A DNA stretch of 14,438 bases from an uncultured Verrucomicrobiota bacterium (GTDB lineage: Bacteria > Verrucomicrobiota > Kiritimatiellia > RFP12 > UBA1067): NCBI GenBank assembly GCA_946631345.1, contig CAMPAA010000067.1, forward strand, positions 1-14,438, written 5' to 3'. The translations under genes were made by a program, and so were the position numbers. Under the pieces are notes generated by a model. That model ran no database searches. It was not told the origin of the DNA and saw nothing but the letters and a program-made list of their open reading frames with translations. The number at the start of each line of letters is the position of its first letter. Within the stretch, counting starts at the first letter, position 1. This document shows, in pieces, positions 5,374 through 13,340 of this stretch.

Positions 5374-7430
5374 GCGGCGGCGCCACAACAGAGGCCCTCG
5401 TCGAGGAGTTCATCGACGCGCTTCGCCGAGGGGAATCGCCGGAGGCAGATGCGTTCGCCGCAGCGCACCGGGATCATGCGGACGAACTGCGCGACCTTCT
5501 GCCATTGATCGCAGAGATGGAGGACTACGGCAGGGACATCCGCTCCACCTCGCAAGGTTCTGCCCCTTACGCAGATCCGCCAGACCTCTCAGGCAGCGAC
5601 TTCACCCTTCTCAAGGTGATAGGCAGAGGCGGAATGGGCACCGTGTGGGAGGCAATGCAGACATCGCTGCACCGCAAGGTCGCCGTGAAGGTGCTCAGGC
5701 CACCTTCCGACGACGCAAACGCATGGCGCGAACGCTTTTCGCAGGAATCGCGAATCGTCGCCCAGCTCCACCATCCAAACATCGTCAAGGTATACGGCGC
5801 AGGCACGAGCGGCGACATATGCTACTACGCGATGGAGCTCATCGACGGTACGAGACTAGACCGCTTCAAATTCCAGGACCTTCGTGCAACCGTGCGCACC
5901 GTGCTGCAGGCGGCGCAGGCCCTCGCATATGCGCATCGGTGCGGCATCATCCACCGCGACGTGAAACCGGCCAACCTGATGATAGACGCCGCCGGCGAAC
6001 TGCGCGTGACCGATTTCGGCCTCGCCACTGCCCGCGCCAGCGCAGAGGCCGCACATGATGCGCAGAACGGCACGCTTCGCTACATGGCGCCGGAGCGCCT
6101 TTCCGAAGGCGTCTGTCTCCCGGCATCAGACCAGTACGCACTCGGCGTAACGCTCTGGGAACTGATAGCGCGCAGGCCGCTTTTCGGCGGTCGTTCCGGT
6201 TCGGCCATTGCGCAATGCATACGCAAAGGTGCCATACCCCCGCTCGAAGGCGTGGATGGAGACCTTGTTGCCATCGTCGCAAAAAGCACCCGCCTCGACC
6301 CAACCGACCGCTACCGCGACATGGAGGCGTTCGCCGATGACATGCGCAGCTGGCTCGACCATCGGTGCGTGTCGGCTGTCAGGGCTACGCCGATGCACCG
6401 GCTGAGGCTGTGGGCCCGGCGCAGACCTGCCACCGCAGCTCTGTCGGCAGCGGCGGCGTTATGCGCAGTTGCGTTCGCGGCGGCGCTTGCGGCAGGGTTC
6501 GTGCGAACCTCGGCCGCGCTTAGGCTCGCCGCCCGGAACGCGGCCGTCGCCGATGCCGCGCTGGGGGACATATTCCGATATGTGGAGCGCACCGCCACCT
6601 CGCGACGCGGCGCGGAGCTACTTTCGGCCCTTCTGCCGTACTACGAGCGTCTCGCTGGCGACAGCGGTCTTCCCCCCGAAAAGGTGGCGGAGGTGAACGG
6701 CGTGCTTGGCGTGTGCGCATTCAGGTCAGGCGACTACGCACTGGCGGAGCAGGCGTTCAGGCGTGTCATCGCCCGCAAGCCATCCGCCGCCGCGCTGAAC
6801 AGGCTCGCCGAAACGCTCCGCCGCCTAAAGCGCGATGACGAGGCTCTGGCCCTCTCGCAGCACGTCGCATCCGGCTACGCCTCCTCAACCAACATGGAGG
6901 AAAGATACGAGGCCGCCCTGGCGCTGGAGACGCTCGGCAGGCAAAACCACCGGCACTCCGACCGCAGGCGTGCATTCGAGATCGCCGGAGGACTGCGCGC
7001 GGCAAGCCCGGAGAACCCGGACTTCCGCTTCCTCTACGCGCGGCTTCTGGCTGAATATCCCGGTCTCTCCAATTTCTCCGCTCACACCAACGCGAACGAG
7101 AACGCCTATCTGCTGCTGAGCCACCTCTCGGCCGACTACCCGGACAGATCGGAATACAGCAGAGCGCTCGTGGCGGCCATGGACAGGCGTCTGCGCAAGG
7201 AGAAGAACCCGCAGTCGATAGACCGTGCTGACGTGGAGCTCGCACTCGACACCGCCGACAGGCTCATAGGCAGATATCCTAACGTGCCGGACGTTGTCTC
7301 GGCGGTCATTGCGTTCCGCAACAGCTATTCCAGCTATCTGCAAAGACTTGGCGACAGGAAGCAGGCGTCGCGGGAGCGCATCCGCACCAGCGGCATGCTG
7401 GAGCTGCTCTCACACAGCGCCGAGTGGTAG
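5370..7430 (+). CDS. Membrane-bound Hanks-type Ser/Thr protein kinase with TPR-like C-terminus
   Basis: 686 aa. Residues 8-53 form an acidic helical lead (EEFIDALRRGESPEADAF, ELRDLLPLI) common in such kinases of PVC bacteria. The kinase domain spans about 78-340: glycine loop GRGGMG (85-90), catalytic Lys107 in VAVKV, Glu126, HRDVKPAN with Asp197, DFG at 215-217 and APE at 240-242, so it looks active and of the RD type. One membrane helix follows at about 350-373 (rich in Ala, Leu and Val). The rest is helical with TPR-like units (for example GDYALAEQAFRRVIARKPS near 452-470), facing the far side of the membrane. A plausible role is to sense an outside signal and phosphorylate the partner sigma factor. 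Its 3' end overlaps the convergent sensor kinase gene by 21 bp. Confidence 0.92.
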   Translation: MSGGATTEALVEEFIDALRRGESPEADAFAAAHRDHADELRDLLPLIAEMEDYGRDIRSTSQGSAPYADPPDLSGSDFTLLKVIGRGGMGTVWEAMQTSLHRKVAVKVLRPPSDDANAWRERFSQESRIVAQLHHPNIVKVYGAGTSGDICYYAMELIDGTRLDRFKFQDLRATVRTVLQAAQALAYAHRCGIIHRDVKPANLMIDAAGELRVTDFGLATARASAEAAHDAQNGTLRYMAPERLSEGVCLPASDQYALGVTLWELIARRPLFGGRSGSAIAQCIRKGAIPPLEGVDGDLVAIVAKSTRLDPTDRYRDMEAFADDMRSWLDHRCVSAVRATPMHRLRLWARRRPATAALSAAAALCAVAFAAALAAGFVRTSAALRLAARNAAVADAALGDIFRYVERTATSRRGAELLSALLPYYERLAGDSGLPPEKVAEVNGVLGVCAFRSGDYALAEQAFRRVIARKPSAAALNRLAETLRRLKRDDEALALSQHVASGYASSTNMEERYEAALALETLGRQNHRHSDRRRAFEIAGGLRAASPENPDFRFLYARLLAEYPGLSNFSAHTNANENAYLLLSHLSADYPDRSEYSRALVAAMDRRLRKEKNPQSIDRADVELALDTADRLIGRYPNVPDVVSAVIAFRNSYSSYLQRLGDRKQASRERIRTSGMLELLSHSAEW

Positions 7431-8636
7431 CGTGATCACGAACCGGCAGCCCGAAGGCTCCACGCCCTCAAGCGCAACATCCCCGCCGTGGAGCCGCGCT
7501 ATGCGCCGCACGATTGCCAGCCCCAGCCCGGCACCTCCCGTCTCGGAGCTGCGCGATGCATCCACGCGGTGGAACCGCTCGAACACGCGCTCACGGTGCT
7601 CCGGCGGGATCCCGATTCCGTGATCCTCAACCGATATGCGAACCCGATCCCCATCGGCGACGACGGAAAGCCGCACGTCCTTCGAGCCGGAATGGCGCAG
7701 CGCGTTCACGGCAAGGTTGGACACGGCGCTTTCGACAAGCTGCGCATCGCATGGCACCATGCAACTCGCAGGCGCGTCCACGGAGATGTCGACACCTCGC
7801 TCCATCGCCTGAGGCGCAAGGCGGTCGGCGGTTTCGCGCACGAGCTCCGCCACATCGACGGACGAACGCGACACTGCTGCGGCATCTCCGCGCTCCAGCC
7901 TCGCAAGGGAAAGGATGCCCTGCGCCAGCGCGTTCAGTCGCTCGGATTCCGTCTTCACCATCCCCAGCAACCGATCGCGCATGCCTTCCGCGCATTCCCC
8001 GGCGTTGAGCAGATCGACTGCCCCTATGATTCCGGTGAGCGGCGTCTTGATCTCGTGGGATACGTCCGCTATGAAATCTCGCCTGAACGCCTCCACCTTC
8101 CTCAGCTCCTCGACAAGCCGGCTCTGGGCATCGCGCTCACGAGCCAGTTCGCGCATGCGAGCCCGCTGGCGCAGGGTGAAAAGCACAATAAGCATGACTC
8201 CCGCACCGCCGACGAGAGCTGCAAGCGCGAAGCCCACGCGTGCCCGGCGATATGGAGCGAGCACGCGTTCCACCGGCAGCCCGAGCCGCACCCTGAACTC
8301 ACCGCAGGGCTGATCTGCGTAGATGGCCTTCGGCTGGGGTTCAGCCCTATCGGCAGAGTCGAACACCACGCCGCCAGGGCCGCTGAACACCGTGAGCCGC
8401 ACGCCGTCAGCCGAACATGACGCGCCGAACTCGTGTATGCGCCTGAAGTCTCCGGTGGCGAGAGGTTCGCGCAGGTTTGACGCCGCCAGCTCTGTGCGCG
8501 CGCGCAGATCGCGCGCAGCCCAACCTGCAACAGCCTCCCGGAATGCATGCGTCTCGATGACGAACACCGCAGTTGAGCCGATAAGCCCGGCGGCCACGAG
8601 AAGCGGCGGCAGAAAGTCTGACGGAGCATGGCTCAT
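7410..8636 (-). CDS. Two-component sensor histidine kinase (PhoR/VanS-like layout)
   Basis: 408 aa from ATG 8636. TM1 covers residues about 8-28, an extracytoplasmic sensor domain about 30-130, and TM2 about 133-155. I see no clear HAMP domain; a short charged helix links TM2 to the HisKA domain. The phospho-acceptor is His194 in DVSHEIKTPL, the N box has Asn311 (NLAVNALRHS), G1 is DHGIGIPPEH (338-347) and G2 is GGAGLGLAI (367-375), so all ATP-binding motifs are present. The ATG overlaps the response regulator's stop (ATGA), marking them as cognate partners. The layout is like PhoR or VanS, but no phosphate gene is nearby and the signal is unknown; a sugar-related cue is possible given the epimerase ahead of it. 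An in-frame ATG at 8687 is rejected because it lies deep in the regulator gene. Confidence 0.9.
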   Translation of the reverse strand: MSHAPSDFLPPLLVAAGLIGSTAVFVIETHAFREAVAGWAARDLRARTELAASNLREPLATGDFRRIHEFGASCSADGVRLTVFSGPGGVVFDSADRAEPQPKAIYADQPCGEFRVRLGLPVERVLAPYRRARVGFALAALVGGAGVMLIVLFTLRQRARMRELARERDAQSRLVEELRKVEAFRRDFIADVSHEIKTPLTGIIGAVDLLNAGECAEGMRDRLLGMVKTESERLNALAQGILSLARLERGDAAAVSRSSVDVAELVRETADRLAPQAMERGVDISVDAPASCMVPCDAQLVESAVSNLAVNALRHSGSKDVRLSVVADGDRVRISVEDHGIGIPPEHRERVFERFHRVDASRSSETGGAGLGLAIVRRIARLHGGDVALEGVEPSGCRFVITLPLGAV

Positions 8637-9313
8637 GGCTTTACGCGATACCCTACGCCGCGCACGGTCTCGATATGCTCCGCCCATCGGCCGAGCTTGC
8701 GCCTAAGGTTTGCTATCTGCACGTCTATCGTGCGCTCCGTGGTGAACCTGTCGCCGCTCTGCACCGCATTGAGGATGCGAGACCGCGCAAGGACGCGCCC
8801 ACGGTGCGCCGCCAGCAGCGACAGTATGCGGAACTCTCCGAGCGGCAGCTTCAGCTCCTCGCCGTACAGCGTGGCCGCATGGCTCTCCTCGTTCAGCACG
8901 AGTCCGTCGAAATCGGTTCCGGCAGCCACAAGCGTACCCCGGCGCAGCACTGCGCGAATGCGCGCAATGAGCACCTTGCGGTCGAAAGGCTTGGTCACGT
9001 AGTCGTCGGCCCCACATTCCAGCCCGCGCACTATGTCCTCGTTCTGGGTACGCGCAGTGAGCATTATCACGCGCGTGCCGGATAGCGCCGCCGTATCGCG
9101 GATTCGCCTGCATATCGTGAAGCCGTCCACTCCGGGCAGCATCACGTCCAGCAGCACGAGATCCGGCCTGCTGCGGCGGATTGTGTCCAATCCCTCATCA
9201 CCACGCGCGCATCCAGTCACCTTGGTGAACCCCTCCGCAGCGAGGTTCATCGCGAGCAGCGAGCGGATCACATCATCGTCCTCGACGACAACGATTGTGG
9301 CCAGATCGTTCAC
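8633..9313 (-). CDS. OmpR/PhoB-family response regulator
   Basis: 226 aa from GTG 9313. The receiver domain is residues 5-120, with the acidic pocket EDDD (11-14), phospho-acceptor Asp56 in LLDVMLP, Thr85 and Lys107 (YVTKPF). The winged-helix DNA-binding domain is residues 130-224, with LPLGEFRILSLLAAHRGRV, RTIDVQIANLRRKLG and the closing RGVGYRV hairpin. The start GTG overlaps the epimerase stop (GTGA) and its own stop overlaps the sensor kinase ATG (ATGA), so the three genes are one translationally chained operon. It should bind direct-repeat sites, but I could not identify one at the operon promoter. Confidence 0.92.
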   Translation of the reverse strand: MNDLATIVVVEDDDVIRSLLAMNLAAEGFTKVTGCARGDEGLDTIRRSRPDLVLLDVMLPGVDGFTICRRIRDTAALSGTRVIMLTARTQNEDIVRGLECGADDYVTKPFDRKVLIARIRAVLRRGTLVAAGTDFDGLVLNEESHAATLYGEELKLPLGEFRILSLLAAHRGRVLARSRILNAVQSGDRFTTERTIDVQIANLRRKLGRWAEHIETVRGVGYRVKP

Positions 9314-10386
9314 GATGCCTCAGAAATGAGCTTCTTCATCGCACGCGCGCCCGCCTTGTCGAGAAGCCCGGTCTCGATATGGTAGGATACCGTGCGGCCT
9401 GTCTTTAGGATGCGCTGCTGGCGGTGCTCTTGGCAGTACAGGCGGCCTTTGTGCTCGGCTGTCGCCGGCAGGCACATGCCGAGGGCGTCCTCATCCTCTG
9501 TGCGTGCGATCCAACGCGTGCCGTACGGCAGCTGCTTCGGGTCGTGCTTCACGTACACCGCTGTGCCGTCGGGATGCAGCTGCATCGTGTACGCCCAGCC
9601 GTCTTTCGCGGCATGGTGCATGAAGCAGTTCACGATCTCCGGACGGTAGGACTCGCCCTCCGCGCCCACCTTGTCGCCGCAGGACGGATTTATGTCCATC
9701 TTGTCGAGCCACGCGTTAGTGGCGTCCGCCCAGTCCTTGCGGTAGCCGTCGGGCACCTCGTGGTTGATGATCGCCTTCTTCGGGTCGGCCGTGTAGAGGA
9801 GCCGGGAGCCGTCCACGGGCAGGTGGTTGATGTGGCACAGATAATAATATTCGAGCGGCAAATCCTTGCGGTTTGTGAATTCCACGTCAATCTCGAGCGA
9901 AGTCGCTCCTGCGCGCAGCTTGAGCGTAGGGCTGAAGTCGTAGTTCACGCTGAAGCAGCGCAGGTGCGAATAGATGCCGCCAACTGCGATCCACGGGCCT
10001 TTCAAGTCCTCGCCGACCTCTACCCATGCCTGCCTGTACTTGGCGAGCGGCAGCTCGCCGTGGCCTGGGTGGGTGTCGGCAGCCGTTGGGTTGCCCATCG
10101 CCGTGAGACCGCAGTGCAGCACGAAGAACCCGTAGGTGTCGCCGTAGAAAGTGCAGTTCTGAGGTTCGTCGTAGATGGACTTCATCGTGAGTTCGCGTCC
10201 AAGGAAGTCGCAGCGCCACACAGCCTGTCCCATGAACGGAAGAACCGTCGCCGACCCTTTGGCGTTCGAGATGCGCACTGCCTCCACTCCGGTGGAATAG
10301 GTGAAGAGCGTAGCCTTGAGCTCCCCCGACTCGACGAGCACTGTCTCCTTCTCGGTGAAGAAGCGATCCTGCAGATAGGTTTTCAA
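9310..10386 (-). CDS. DUF4432-type aldose-epimerase-like protein
   Basis: 358 aa, about the length usual for DUF4432 proteins, which have a galactose-mutarotase-like beta fold and are linked to sugar metabolism. Supporting segments are VLPFMGQAVWRCDF, HCGLTAMGNPTAADTHPGHG, LEYYYLCHINHLPVDGS and YGTRWIARTEDEDALG; conserved histidines in the middle third are candidates for sugar binding. No signal peptide, so cytoplasmic. The start is TTG 10386, chosen for the GAGGAG site 8 nt upstream and because no ATG or GTG fits better. It is the first gene of an operon with a two-component system, and it diverges from a DeoR regulator. The substrate is not determinable here. Assignment to DUF4432 is from recalled sequence character and is fairly, not fully, secure. 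Confidence 0.75.
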   Translation of the reverse strand: MKTYLQDRFFTEKETVLVESGELKATLFTYSTGVEAVRISNAKGSATVLPFMGQAVWRCDFLGRELTMKSIYDEPQNCTFYGDTYGFFVLHCGLTAMGNPTAADTHPGHGELPLAKYRQAWVEVGEDLKGPWIAVGGIYSHLRCFSVNYDFSPTLKLRAGATSLEIDVEFTNRKDLPLEYYYLCHINHLPVDGSRLLYTADPKKAIINHEVPDGYRKDWADATNAWLDKMDINPSCGDKVGAEGESYRPEIVNCFMHHAAKDGWAYTMQLHPDGTAVYVKHDPKQLPYGTRWIARTEDEDALGMCLPATAEHKGRLYCQEHRQQRILKTGRTVSYHIETGLLDKAGARAMKKLISEAS

Positions 10387-10394
10387 ATCGATTT

Positions 10395-10400
10395 CTCCTC
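10395..10400 (-). promoter_or_regulatory. Shine-Dalgarno GAGGAG of the epimerase gene
   Basis: GAGGAG on the minus strand, 8 nt before TTG 10386. It is the only promoter-proximal gene in the window with a clear leader and ribosome site, and it fixes the unusual TTG start. Confidence 0.75.
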
Positions 10401-10421
10401 TTATGGTGAATGGTGCCTTGA

Positions 10422-10430
10422 ATTATACCA
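10422..10430 (-). promoter_or_regulatory. Extended -10 promoter of the epimerase-two-component operon
   Basis: TGG-TATAAT on the minus strand. Transcription should begin near 10415, giving a leader of about 30 nt that holds the GAGGAG site. It forms an 11-bp inverted repeat (ATTATACCACA with TGTGGTATAAT) with the DeoR promoter opposite. Confidence 0.75.
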
Positions 10431-10459
10431 CAGTTTGCCCTCGGAGCGCATGCGGAGTG

Positions 10460-10468
10460 TGGTATAAT
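10460..10468 (+). promoter_or_regulatory. Extended -10 promoter of the DeoR-hydrolase operon
   Basis: TGG-TATAAT, 7 nt before ATG 10476, predicting a leaderless transcript. 35 bp separate it from the opposing epimerase -10 hexamer. Confidence 0.75.
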
Positions 10469-10475
10469 GGGGCGC

Positions 10476-11198
10476 ATGAAAAAGATGCGCACATACGACA
10501 TCATCGACTACGTGAAGGAGAAGCGGCGAGCCTCGCTCACCGAACTCATGGAAAAGTTCAAAGTTAGTTCCGCCACGATCCACCGCGACGTCGCGGAGCT
10601 CGTCGCATCAGGCCACCTCGAGCGGATCAGAGGGGGCGTGGCCTTCTTCCCGCGCTCGATGGCGGACAATGCAGCGGAGACGGGGTTCACATATCTCGAC
10701 CGGGCCACCGTAAACCTCGCCGCAAAGCGGAAGATCGCCATGCGCGCAGTGGAGCTCGTAACCGAGGGCGACATACTCTTCCTCGACTCGTCCACCACCA
10801 CGGCGGCGTTTGCGGAAGAGCTCGCCAAGCGACAATTCACAAACCTCACCATCATAACGAACTCCGTGGCAATAATGGAGAAGTTCCGCAAGATGCCGCG
10901 CAACTACGTGCTGATCGCACTTGGCGGCAGCTACGACCCGCTGCTGAACTCCTTCCTCGGCTCGTCGGCCATACGCGAGCTTGAGCGGCTCACCATCACA
11001 CGTGCGTTCGTATCAGCGTTCGGCGTGAACGACAAGCTAGTCACCACAAACCATGAGCACCAAGCCGGGCTCGTCACGCGCGTGTTGGAGATCGCCGCAA
11101 AGCGATACCTGCTCGCAGACCACTCGAAGTTCGGCAGAACGGGTCTATACCGCCTCGCCACGCGCGCCTCGTTCGATGAGATCGTATCCGACAGGTAG
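10476..11198 (+). CDS. DeoR-family transcription regulator
   Basis: 240 aa, a standard DeoR length. The winged helix-turn-helix is in residues 5-58 (IIDYVKEKRRASLTELMEKF, SSATIHRDVAELV, LERIRGGVAFF). The DeoRC effector domain, about 75-235, shows the phosphosugar-binding signature LDSSTTTAAFAEEL, then TIITNSVAIMEKF and LGGSYDPLLNSFLG. Such proteins usually repress sugar genes until a phosphorylated sugar binds. A second in-frame ATG at 10467 overlaps the TATAAT box and is therefore rejected. It shares its control region with the divergent epimerase operon, so it may regulate both directions. The hydrolase gene follows 26 nt downstream. Confidence 0.92.
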   Translation: MKKMRTYDIIDYVKEKRRASLTELMEKFKVSSATIHRDVAELVASGHLERIRGGVAFFPRSMADNAAETGFTYLDRATVNLAAKRKIAMRAVELVTEGDILFLDSSTTTAAFAEELAKRQFTNLTIITNSVAIMEKFRKMPRNYVLIALGGSYDPLLNSFLGSSAIRELERLTITRAFVSAFGVNDKLVTTNHEHQAGLVTRVLEIAAKRYLLADHSKFGRTGLYRLATRASFDEIVSDR

Positions 11199-11224
11199 CG
11201 CAAACAGGAAAGGGACCAAACACG

Positions 11225-12013
11225 ATGAAAGCCACGCGACTCATCCTTCTCGCCGCTGCAGCGGCATCCTCGTTTGGATTTGCGCCGTACAGCGCAAACG
11301 AGCTGGCGAGCCTAACCATCCCCGCCACTTACCGTAGCGAACGGGGTGCCTCGCTCAACTACCGCATATTCGTGCCGGACATCCCGGAGGCGGCGACGAA
11401 CGGCGTGCCGCTCGTCCTGTTCTTGCACGGCTCCGGCGAATGCGGCACAAACAACCTATCTCAGCTCGTGCATGGCGTGGGCGGACTCGTGTGGTGGAGC
11501 CGCAAGAGGGAACCCGCCATCGTCGTTGCGCCGCAGGCACCATTCCGCACAGTGTGGTCCCCCCTCTTCTTCGACCTGCGTCACGCCTTCACCGCCAGCG
11601 CAACTCCGCCTATGATAGGCCTCGTCAAGGAGCTTCTCGACGACATATGCGCCAACTACCCCGTGGACACGAACCGTCTGCTCGTGACGGGCATCTCGCT
11701 TGGCGGATACGGCGCGTGGGACTTCGTCGTGCGCTACCCCGGGCTGTTCGCCGCCGCTCTGCCTGTATGCGGAGGCGTGAACCCGAACAAGGCCGAGAAT
11801 GCGGCAAAGACTCCGCTATGGATCTTCCACGGCGAGCGCGACGGAAACGTACCGAACGCCATGGATCGCGCAATGGTCAGCAGGCTGTGGGAGCTGAACG
11901 CCCCCGTCCGCTACATGGAGTACCCGGATTCCGGCCATGCCATCTGGTCTCGAGTCTATTCTGACGACAACGTGATGAAATGGTTCTTCTCACGCGTACG
12001 CGGCAGAAAGTGA
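11225..12013 (+). CDS. Secreted alpha/beta-hydrolase (esterase or peptidase-like, LpqC/COG4099 type)
   Basis: 262 aa. Residues 1-20 are a signal peptide (MKATRLILLAAAAASSFGFA). The mature part is a single alpha/beta-hydrolase fold: LNYRIFVP, oxyanion region LFLHGSGECG (66-74), nucleophile elbow GISLGGYGAWD with Ser158, acid Asp206 in HGERDGNVP, and His238 in DSGHAIW. This family is often annotated as predicted peptidase or PHB-depolymerase-like esterase; several relatives act as feruloyl or acetyl-xylan esterases on plant polysaccharides. Given the xylanase in the same window, a carbohydrate-esterase role is plausible but inferred. A ribosome site AGGAAAGGG ends about 10 nt before the ATG. 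It follows the DeoR gene as an operon. Its 3' end faces xseA, with 16 nt between stops and no hairpin. Confidence 0.85.
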   Translation: MKATRLILLAAAAASSFGFAPYSANELASLTIPATYRSERGASLNYRIFVPDIPEAATNGVPLVLFLHGSGECGTNNLSQLVHGVGGLVWWSRKREPAIVVAPQAPFRTVWSPLFFDLRHAFTASATPPMIGLVKELLDDICANYPVDTNRLLVTGISLGGYGAWDFVVRYPGLFAAALPVCGGVNPNKAENAAKTPLWIFHGERDGNVPNAMDRAMVSRLWELNAPVRYMEYPDSGHAIWSRVYSDDNVMKWFFSRVRGRK

Positions 12014-12029
12014 ACCGCAGCGCGAACGT

Positions 12030-13340
12030 TCAGCCTGACACCGTTCGGACCGAGCTGACCACCCGACCTTCGCCGAGACGCGTCGTGAGTTCGTCGCCCG
12101 GTTTAACTGCGGCGAATGAGCGCACGATGCGCCCGCAGGAGTCAAGCGTCAGCGAATAGCCGCGCTTCAGAGGGCTGCCGGGATCAAGCAGATCGAGTTT
12201 CGCCGCCGCCGATACCAACCTTCTCTCGCAACGGGACAATGCATCCTTAATCGCAGGCAGAAGCCGCCTGTCACCCTGTTCGAGTCTCCGCTCTGAACGC
12301 ATCACAGCCTCTTTAAGCGCGGGCATGAGCCGCTGCGACGAACGCGCGAGACGGCCCTCGGCACCGGCGACGCAGTCGCGCAGCGCGGCTGACAGCCGCA
12401 GGGTGAGATGGTCTACACGCTGAGCGAGCGTCTCGCCCGCATGCTGTGGCGCACGCGCCAACCGCGCGGCGAGTTCCCTCACCTGCTGCTGGAGCTCGGC
12501 TTTCACGGGCACGACGATCTCAGCCGCGATGGATGGCGTGCCCGCACGCTTGTCGGCGGCAAAGTCGCATAGAGTGAAGTCCGTCTCGTGCCCCACCGCG
12601 CTCACCACCGGCACCCCAGAAGCCGCAACCGCCCGCACCACGCATTCCTCGTTGAACGCCCATAGGTCCTCTATGGATCCTCCTCCACGACCGACTATCA
12701 GCACGTCGGGACGCCATTCAGACGATGGACTGTTGAAGAACCGTATCCCGGAGACGATCTCCTCCTTCGCACCGGGTCCCTGCACCTTCACTGGATAGAG
12801 CCGTATCTCCAAGTTCGGGAAGCGGCGCGTGAGCACCGTGCACATGTCATGTATGACGGCTCCGGACGGCGAAGTGACGATGGCGATGCGGTGCGGCAGA
12901 AACGGCAGCGGACGCTTCCTCGCCGGATCAAACAGCCCCTCTCCCTGCAGCTTCTCCTTCAGCTCGTTGAATTTCGCCATAAGGTCGCCCTCGCCGGCAA
13001 TCTTTGCCGCCAGCACGACAATCTGGTAGCTACCGCGCGGCGCATATACGTCAAGCCGCCCGTAGAGGCATACTTTCGCGCCGTCCTTCAGCCGAGCCGC
13101 AGCCTTGCAGCGCGTGATCGCGCTTGAAAACATCACGCACGATATCTGCGCGGCTTCGTCCTTGAGCGTGAAATAGGCATGGCCGCTCGCATATACCTTC
13201 CAGCCGGATATCTCCCCCGCCACGAAGATTTTGTCAAACGGCTTGAACAGTCCCTTGATCACGTCCGTCAGCTCGCTGACGCCGTAGACCTTTTTTTCCG
13301 CGGTCACTTCCACTGCTGCGTAACTCCCGCCCGCGGTCAC
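12030..13340 (-). CDS. xseA: Exodeoxyribonuclease VII large subunit
   Basis: 436 aa, normal for XseA, which with XseB degrades single-stranded DNA to short pieces during repair. The N-terminal OB fold is residues 17-115 (VYGVSELTDVIKGLFK, IFVAGEISGWK, GHAYFTLKDE). The catalytic domain follows: HRIAIVTSPSGAVIHD, VLIVGRGGGSIEDLWAFNEE (213-231) and SAVGHETDFTLCDFAADKRAGTPS (247-270). A long helical arm (about 280-400) leads to the closing motif SPLKRGYSL. GTG 13340 overlaps the stop of the upstream endonuclease-like gene (GTGA), which suggests coupled translation. The frame is open back to 13511, but that part is antisense-like filler inside the neighbour. No xseB gene follows; the next gene is convergent. 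Confidence 0.95.
   Translation of the reverse strand: MTAGGSYAAVEVTAEKKVYGVSELTDVIKGLFKPFDKIFVAGEISGWKVYASGHAYFTLKDEAAQISCVMFSSAITRCKAAARLKDGAKVCLYGRLDVYAPRGSYQIVVLAAKIAGEGDLMAKFNELKEKLQGEGLFDPARKRPLPFLPHRIAIVTSPSGAVIHDMCTVLTRRFPNLEIRLYPVKVQGPGAKEEIVSGIRFFNSPSSEWRPDVLIVGRGGGSIEDLWAFNEECVVRAVAASGVPVVSAVGHETDFTLCDFAADKRAGTPSIAAEIVVPVKAELQQQVRELAARLARAPQHAGETLAQRVDHLTLRLSAALRDCVAGAEGRLARSSQRLMPALKEAVMRSERRLEQGDRRLLPAIKDALSRCERRLVSAAAKLDLLDPGSPLKRGYSLTLDSCGRIVRSFAAVKPGDELTTRLGEGRVVSSVRTVSG

Noticed and set aside
10467..10475. Earlier in-frame ATG for the DeoR gene
   Set aside because: It overlaps the TATAAT promoter box, so it would not be on the mRNA.
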